DNA of 36,382 nt from Chloroflexota bacterium (lineage in GTDB: Bacteria; Chloroflexota; Dehalococcoidia; UBA3495), in contig PBBR01000021.1 in assembly GCA_002716645.1 (NCBI GenBank), positions 1 to 36,382 of the forward strand. The letters are read 5' to 3'. Shown one piece after another: positions 33,102-36,382 of this stretch. The notes under the pieces were generated by a model. That model was not told the origin of the DNA and searched no databases. It saw nothing but the letters and a program-made list of their open reading frames with translations. Positions within the stretch are counted from its first letter, which is position 1; every line of letters starts with the position of its first letter. Made by a program: the position numbers and the translations under genes.

Positions 33102-34454
33102 TTAGGACTTATTGTCACTACCAGGCTTCCTCGTTCCTTCACCACCCCGTTTAAACAGAGGAATTAGCACTATCGGTGCGAGTAGCGTGGTTATGACAGT
33201 CATCATTATGCTCACACCAAAAAGCTCTTGGCCTATGATACCGTTTGTGAGACCAATACCGGCAATGATCAGGGCAACTTCACCTCGAGGCATCATTCCT
33301 ACGCCAATTCTGCTAGCGCCCCTCAGGTTGAAGCCGGTAAACAGGGCTGGTATTCCAGATCCAAATACCTTCGAAAGTATTGCCAAGAGAGATATTACTA
33401 GGCCGAACCATATGGCGCTCATCATGGAACTAACATCTACAAGCATTCCCATGACCACGAAAAATACTGGAACCAGGATATTAGTGACGGGGATCATCTG
33501 CTCTTCCACGGTATGCCCCATCTTAGTAGTCGATAGGGCGAGTCCAATTGAAAAAGCTCCGATGATAAAGGCGAGTCCGAATATCTCGGCCAAACCGGCG
33601 GCAAACAATGCCAATGCAACAGTTAACACCAGGCCAGCACCACTAACTTTGAACCGGTTCACAATACGCTCTATATATGGCGCTACCAGGATCCCTACAA
33701 CTGTCAAACCTAGCCAAAACGCGATTGCCTTAAAGGCAATCAGCCCGATTCCTGTAGCAGTAATGCTGCCCGCAACGCTAAGTCCGACTACCACGGTAAG
33801 AACCAATATTCCAAGAACGTCATCAACTACGGCAGCAGCTAACACAGTAACGCCTTCCGGAGAATCAAGCCGCGATAGATCTGATAATACCCTGGCAGTA
33901 ATACCAACAGATGTCGCGGTCATTATCGCCCCTATAAAGAGGGCCGAAGGTGACCATATTCCAGCTGGGCCCGCGAAACCAAACGCTACCGTAGCCCAGG
34001 CGCCCAGGAAGAACGGGATGACTACTCCTCCAATTGCCACGGCGGTCGCTGGACCTGCATAGCGAAGGAATTGTTTAAGATTAGTCTCTAGTCCTATAGC
34101 AAATAGCAGGAATATAGAGCCAACCTGCGCTATAACGAAAAGCTCGGTACTAACGGGTATCGCTGCCGCGTGCCCATCAATCATCGGTATTGGGAAAAGG
34201 GGTCCAAATCCCGGGATTGCAATACCTCCCAGGGCAAACGGACCAATCATTACTCCAGCAGCTAGCTCTGCCAAAACAGGTGGAATTTTCAGGAAGCGTG
34301 ACGCAAGTTCACCGGATAACTTGGCCACAAACAATATGACTGCCAGCTGGATTAAAATGTGAATCACTATCTCTGTTAACTCTCCACCAGCAAACTGGTA
34401 AGACCCCATTGGCGAAGAAAAAAACGGTAATGACAACAGAGGAAAATTAAACAT
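33102..34454 (-). CDS. CPA2-type cation:proton antiporter
   Basis: 450 residues with about 12-13 transmembrane segments and no large cytoplasmic tail, so KefC-like TrkA-N regulation is absent. Conserved pieces are LAELAAGVMIGPFALGG, SEL-like IGLETNLKQFLRYAG, GAIMTATSVGITARVLSDL, AAVVDDVLGILVLTVV (with the antiporter Asp pair), and GMMPRGEVALIIAGIGL. It exchanges Na+ or K+ for protons across the plasma membrane. GGAGG stands 8 bases before ATG. It is divergent from the threonine-synthase-like operon. Confidence 0.93.
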   Translation of the reverse strand: MFNFPLLSLPFFSSPMGSYQFAGGELTEIVIHILIQLAVILFVAKLSGELASRFLKIPPVLAELAAGVMIGPFALGGIAIPGFGPLFPIPMIDGHAAAIPVSTELFVIAQVGSIFLLFAIGLETNLKQFLRYAGPATAVAIGGVVIPFFLGAWATVAFGFAGPAGIWSPSALFIGAIMTATSVGITARVLSDLSRLDSPEGVTVLAAAVVDDVLGILVLTVVVGLSVAGSITATGIGLIAFKAIAFWLGLTVVGILVAPYIERIVNRFKVSGAGLVLTVALALFAAGLAEIFGLAFIIGAFSIGLALSTTKMGHTVEEQMIPVTNILVPVFFVVMGMLVDVSSMMSAIWFGLVISLLAILSKVFGSGIPALFTGFNLRGASRIGVGMMPRGEVALIIAGIGLTNGIIGQELFGVSIMMTVITTLLAPIVLIPLFKRGGEGTRKPGSDNKS

Positions 34455-34616
34455 TTTTTCGGCCTCCGACGGATTGCACTATGTACCGGCAGGCCGCATA
34501 TATCGACCACACCACATCATCTACTACGGATCCATCTTACGAAAAAAACTATACTCAGGCAAGCAAAATAATTACTCATATTAGTGGATATACAAGTGAG
34601 CTCTCAGCCTAGTTTC

Positions 34617-34645
34617 TTGACATGAATTAGGCGCTTTGTTACGAT
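34617..34645 (+). promoter_or_regulatory. Promoter candidate for the threonine-synthase-like operon
   Basis: A perfect TTGACA at 34617-34622, 17-base spacing and TACGAT at 34640-34645 (4 of 6 matches). A second TATAAT at 34662-34667 lies inside an inverted repeat, but it has no good -35 box. Confidence 0.55.
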
Positions 34646-34657
34646 CACCGATGCTGT

Positions 34658-34676
34658 CCGCTATAATAGATAGCGG
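34658..34676 (+). repeat. Inverted repeat in the leader of the threonine-synthase-like gene
   Basis: CCGCTAT at 34658-34664 and ATAGCGG at 34670-34676 around AATAG. A TATAAT-like box spans the first arm and the loop. It may be an operator or a small 5' UTR hairpin. Confidence 0.5.
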
Positions 34677-34715
34677 GTTTGCGTAATTCCACCACCCCCA
34701 CGGAGGTAATTAATA

Positions 34716-36005
34716 ATGGCATATGTAAGTGGGTTACGGTGTCGAGAATGCAGCAGGGAATATCCCGCTGAAGCTCTAAACGTGTGCGATTTTTGCTTTG
34801 GCCCCCTAGAGGTAGATTACGACTACGATACAATCTCCCAGGTCATAAGCAAGGATAAGATATCCCGTGGACCCCTAAGTATCTGGCGTTACGAAGACTT
34901 ACTCCCAGCTAGCGGAGAGACTCCGGTCGATATTATGGCTGGATACACACCGCTACTTAAGGCTAACAACCTTGGAAAAAGGCTTGGCCTAAACAACTTA
35001 TACATCAAAAACGATAGCGTGAATCCCTCTTATTCTTTCAAAGATAGGGTGGTATCTGTTGCCGCAACGAAAGCAGTAGAATTTGGTTTCGAAACCTTGT
35101 CCTGTGCATCTACTGGCAACCTAGCCTGTAGCGTAGCAGCTCATGCCGCTAGGGCAGGAATGAAATCAGTAGTATTCATACCATCCGACCTGGAGAGAGG
35201 TAAAATTATAGGAGCAGCTGTCTACGCCCCCACTTTAGTTTCTGTAGACGGCAACTACGATGAGGTTAACCGTCTTTGTAGCGAGGTTGGTGATAATTAC
35301 CCATGGGCGTTCGTTAATATAAATATGCGCCCATATTATGCCGAGGGTAGCAAGACACTAGGGTACGAGGTAGCAGAGCAACTCGGATGGAGAGTCCCAG
35401 ATCACGCTATAGTTCCATCTGCTTCAGGCGCTATGTTCACAAAAATCTGGAAGGGATTCAATGAATTGGCCTGCCTAGGGCTGCTGGATGGGGTCGATCC
35501 AATGTCATTTGGCGAAGACCAAAACACGGTGCATCATCCGGCAGTAGTAACAAAGATGCATATGACCCAGGCAGAAGGTTGTTCACCAATAGTCACCGCA
35601 TGGAAAGAAGGCCAGTCCCACGTGATGCCAGTTAAGCCAAACAGCATAGCCAAGTCACTTGCCATCGGAAACCCAGCAGATGGCATCTACGCATTACGTG
35701 TCATTAAGAATTCCGGCGGTAGCGGGACTATCGTTCCCGAACCCGAAGTCGTGGAGGGTATTAAACTGCTCGCCCAAACCGAGGGGATTTTTACTGAAAC
35801 AGCCGGCGGTGTAGTCATTTCTGGTCTCAAGAAACTCGCAGAATCCGGTGCAATAAAACCTGATGAGCTGACCGTAGCCTATATCACTGGTAATGGACTA
35901 AAGACCCAGGAAGCCGTGGAAGAAGTCGTTAATCCTCTCAGCGTAAAACCAATGCTGAGCTCATTTGAGGAGGCTCTAAACAACTTCAATCCGGTTGGTA
36001 GATAA
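34716..36005 (+). CDS. Threonine-synthase-like PLP enzyme with zinc ribbon
   Basis: 429 residues. An N-terminal zinc ribbon has Cys9, 12, 24 and 27 (LRCREC...VCDFC). The fold-type II PLP domain follows, with Lys109 in NPSYSFKDRVV, the phosphate-binding CASTGNLACSVAAHAA, and SASGAMFTKIWKGFNE. It differs from the shorter thrC at 21751. It is followed at once by a NIL-domain gene and a MoaD/ThiS-like gene, a setting often linked with sulfur transfer. It may therefore be a sulfur-dependent amino-acid synthase rather than a true threonine synthase (inference). ACGGAGG stands 8 bases before ATG. Confidence 0.85.
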   Translation: MAYVSGLRCRECSREYPAEALNVCDFCFGPLEVDYDYDTISQVISKDKISRGPLSIWRYEDLLPASGETPVDIMAGYTPLLKANNLGKRLGLNNLYIKNDSVNPSYSFKDRVVSVAATKAVEFGFETLSCASTGNLACSVAAHAARAGMKSVVFIPSDLERGKIIGAAVYAPTLVSVDGNYDEVNRLCSEVGDNYPWAFVNINMRPYYAEGSKTLGYEVAEQLGWRVPDHAIVPSASGAMFTKIWKGFNELACLGLLDGVDPMSFGEDQNTVHHPAVVTKMHMTQAEGCSPIVTAWKEGQSHVMPVKPNSIAKSLAIGNPADGIYALRVIKNSGGSGTIVPEPEVVEGIKLLAQTEGIFTETAGGVVISGLKKLAESGAIKPDELTVAYITGNGLKTQEAVEEVVNPLSVKPMLSSFEEALNNFNPVGR

Positions 36006-36006
36006 A

Positions 36007-36252
36007 GTGGACAGACAACGAGTACGATTTACATTTGAATCCGACGACCTAGTAAAGGAGCCAGTAATCTATAAACTAGGCCAGGATTTCCATCTTGTAA
36101 CAAATATCCGCCGAGCCGAAATAGGTGAGAATATGGGCTGGGTGATATTGGAACTAGATGGCGAGAAAGAAGAAATAGAACGCGGATTACAATGGGTTAG
36201 TTCCACCGGCGTCAGGGTAGACCCAGTGGGCGGAGATGTAATCGAAGGTTAA
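36007..36252 (+). CDS. NIL-domain protein
   Basis: 81 residues from GTG 36007. TTG 35995 would overlap the previous stop and add MVDK. The sequence (RVRFTFESDDLVKEPVIYKLGQDFHLVTNIRRAEI, then GWVILELDGEKEEIERGLQWVSSTGVRVDPV) is the NIL fold. This ACT-like domain is best known at the C-terminus of methionine ABC transporter ATPases, and as a stand-alone protein beside ferredoxins in homocysteine synthesis. Being cotranscribed between a threonine-synthase-like enzyme and a MoaD-like protein, it may sense or handle a sulfur amino acid (inference). Confidence 0.85.
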   Translation: MDRQRVRFTFESDDLVKEPVIYKLGQDFHLVTNIRRAEIGENMGWVILELDGEKEEIERGLQWVSSTGVRVDPVGGDVIEG

Positions 36253-36295
36253 TTTAGTACAAACACCCAAGTCTAATAACTATAAGGAGTTCCCA

Positions 36296-36382
36296 ATGGG
36301 CGTCTTAGTTAGAATTCCTACCCCGCTAAGAAAAATGACAAACGGGCAAGACAAGGTTGAAGTGACCGAGTCAATACTATCA
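36296..36382 (+). CDS. MoaD/ThiS-like sulfur-carrier protein, N-terminal part (truncated by window edge)
   Basis: Only the first 29 residues are present: MGVLVRIPTPLRKMTNGQDKV and onward. This is the first two strands of a ubiquitin-like MoaD/ThiS fold, whose family often begins (M)xVxVRIPTPLRxxTxGxxxV. The defining C-terminal Gly-Gly lies beyond the window. AAGGAG precedes ATG by 6-7 bases, and it follows the NIL gene by 43 bases. Confidence 0.75.
   Translation, partial: MGVLVRIPTPLRKMTNGQDKVEVTESILS

Noticed and set aside
33112..34062. 316-codon open frame on the plus strand over the antiporter gene
   Set aside because: It is antisense to a clear membrane antiporter, and its composition (Thr/Pro/Ile-rich) is that of a shadow frame.
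1..36382. CRISPR array, insertion sequence or prophage
   Set aside because: I saw no spaced direct repeats, transposase, integrase or phage genes. The only tandem repeat is inside rplJ.

Overview
The window looks like chromosome from an uncultured marine Chloroflexota bacterium, most likely SAR202 or another Dehalococcoidia lineage. This placement is inferred from the gene set, not from a database search. The gene set pairs flavin-dependent Baeyer-Villiger-type monooxygenase and arylsulfotransferase genes with a Chloroflexota-style housekeeping core. The sequence is AT-leaning and densely packed, with no gene-free stretch longer than about 300 bases and no insertion sequence, prophage or CRISPR array. 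Many genes start with TTG or GTG behind a clear Shine-Dalgarno sequence.

Region 1 (1-5776) is accessory and catabolic: a truncated dienelactone hydrolase, an SDR oxidoreductase, a RidA-like protein, an opposite-strand HNH protein, then a Baeyer-Villiger-type monooxygenase followed by an arylsulfotransferase-like propeller. Region 2 (5904-8988, minus strand) holds a site-2 protease, a conserved protein of unknown function, a metallo-beta-lactamase-fold hydrolase and apt. Region 3 (about 9134-14500, plus strand) is the classical translation cluster: a strong promoter, an attenuator-like hairpin, tRNA-Thr(UGU), tRNA-Tyr, tRNA-Thr(GGU), tuf, a 55-codon rpmG, secE, nusG, rplK, rplA, an L10 leader with terminator, rplJ and rplL. 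Region 4 (14528-18313) has an EthD-like protein, a DUF885 peptidase-like protein, a PIG-L deacetylase and a tandem-GNAT protein.

Region 5 (18335-29350) is a long minus-strand run that reads, in transcription order: unknown protein, glyA, rpsF, ssb, rpsR, a SurA/PpiC-like protein, hom, thrC, folE, a CelD-like acetyltransferase, an MshA-like glycosyltransferase and a DUF502 membrane protein. Region 6 (29558-36382) has two overlapping MaoC-like hot-dog genes closed by a 21-bp terminator hairpin, a hidden SelW/Rdx-type selenoprotein with an in-frame UGA, a pentapeptide-repeat protein, a BioD-like/DRTGG protein, an ABM-like protein, a cation/proton antiporter, and a second threonine-synthase-like gene followed by a NIL-domain protein and a truncated MoaD/ThiS-like protein.

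Most worth a second look are: (i) the selenoprotein at 30525-30824, whose CxxU motif is interrupted by UGA and followed by a SECIS-like hairpin; (ii) unusual low-complexity extensions on three ribosomal proteins, including an acidic tail on S6 and an Arg/Gly-rich N-terminal extension on its partner S18; (iii) the threonine-synthase-like / NIL / MoaD-like cluster, which suggests sulfur-carrier chemistry; and (iv) three protein families of mycothiol synthesis (MshA-, MshB- and MshD-like) close together.
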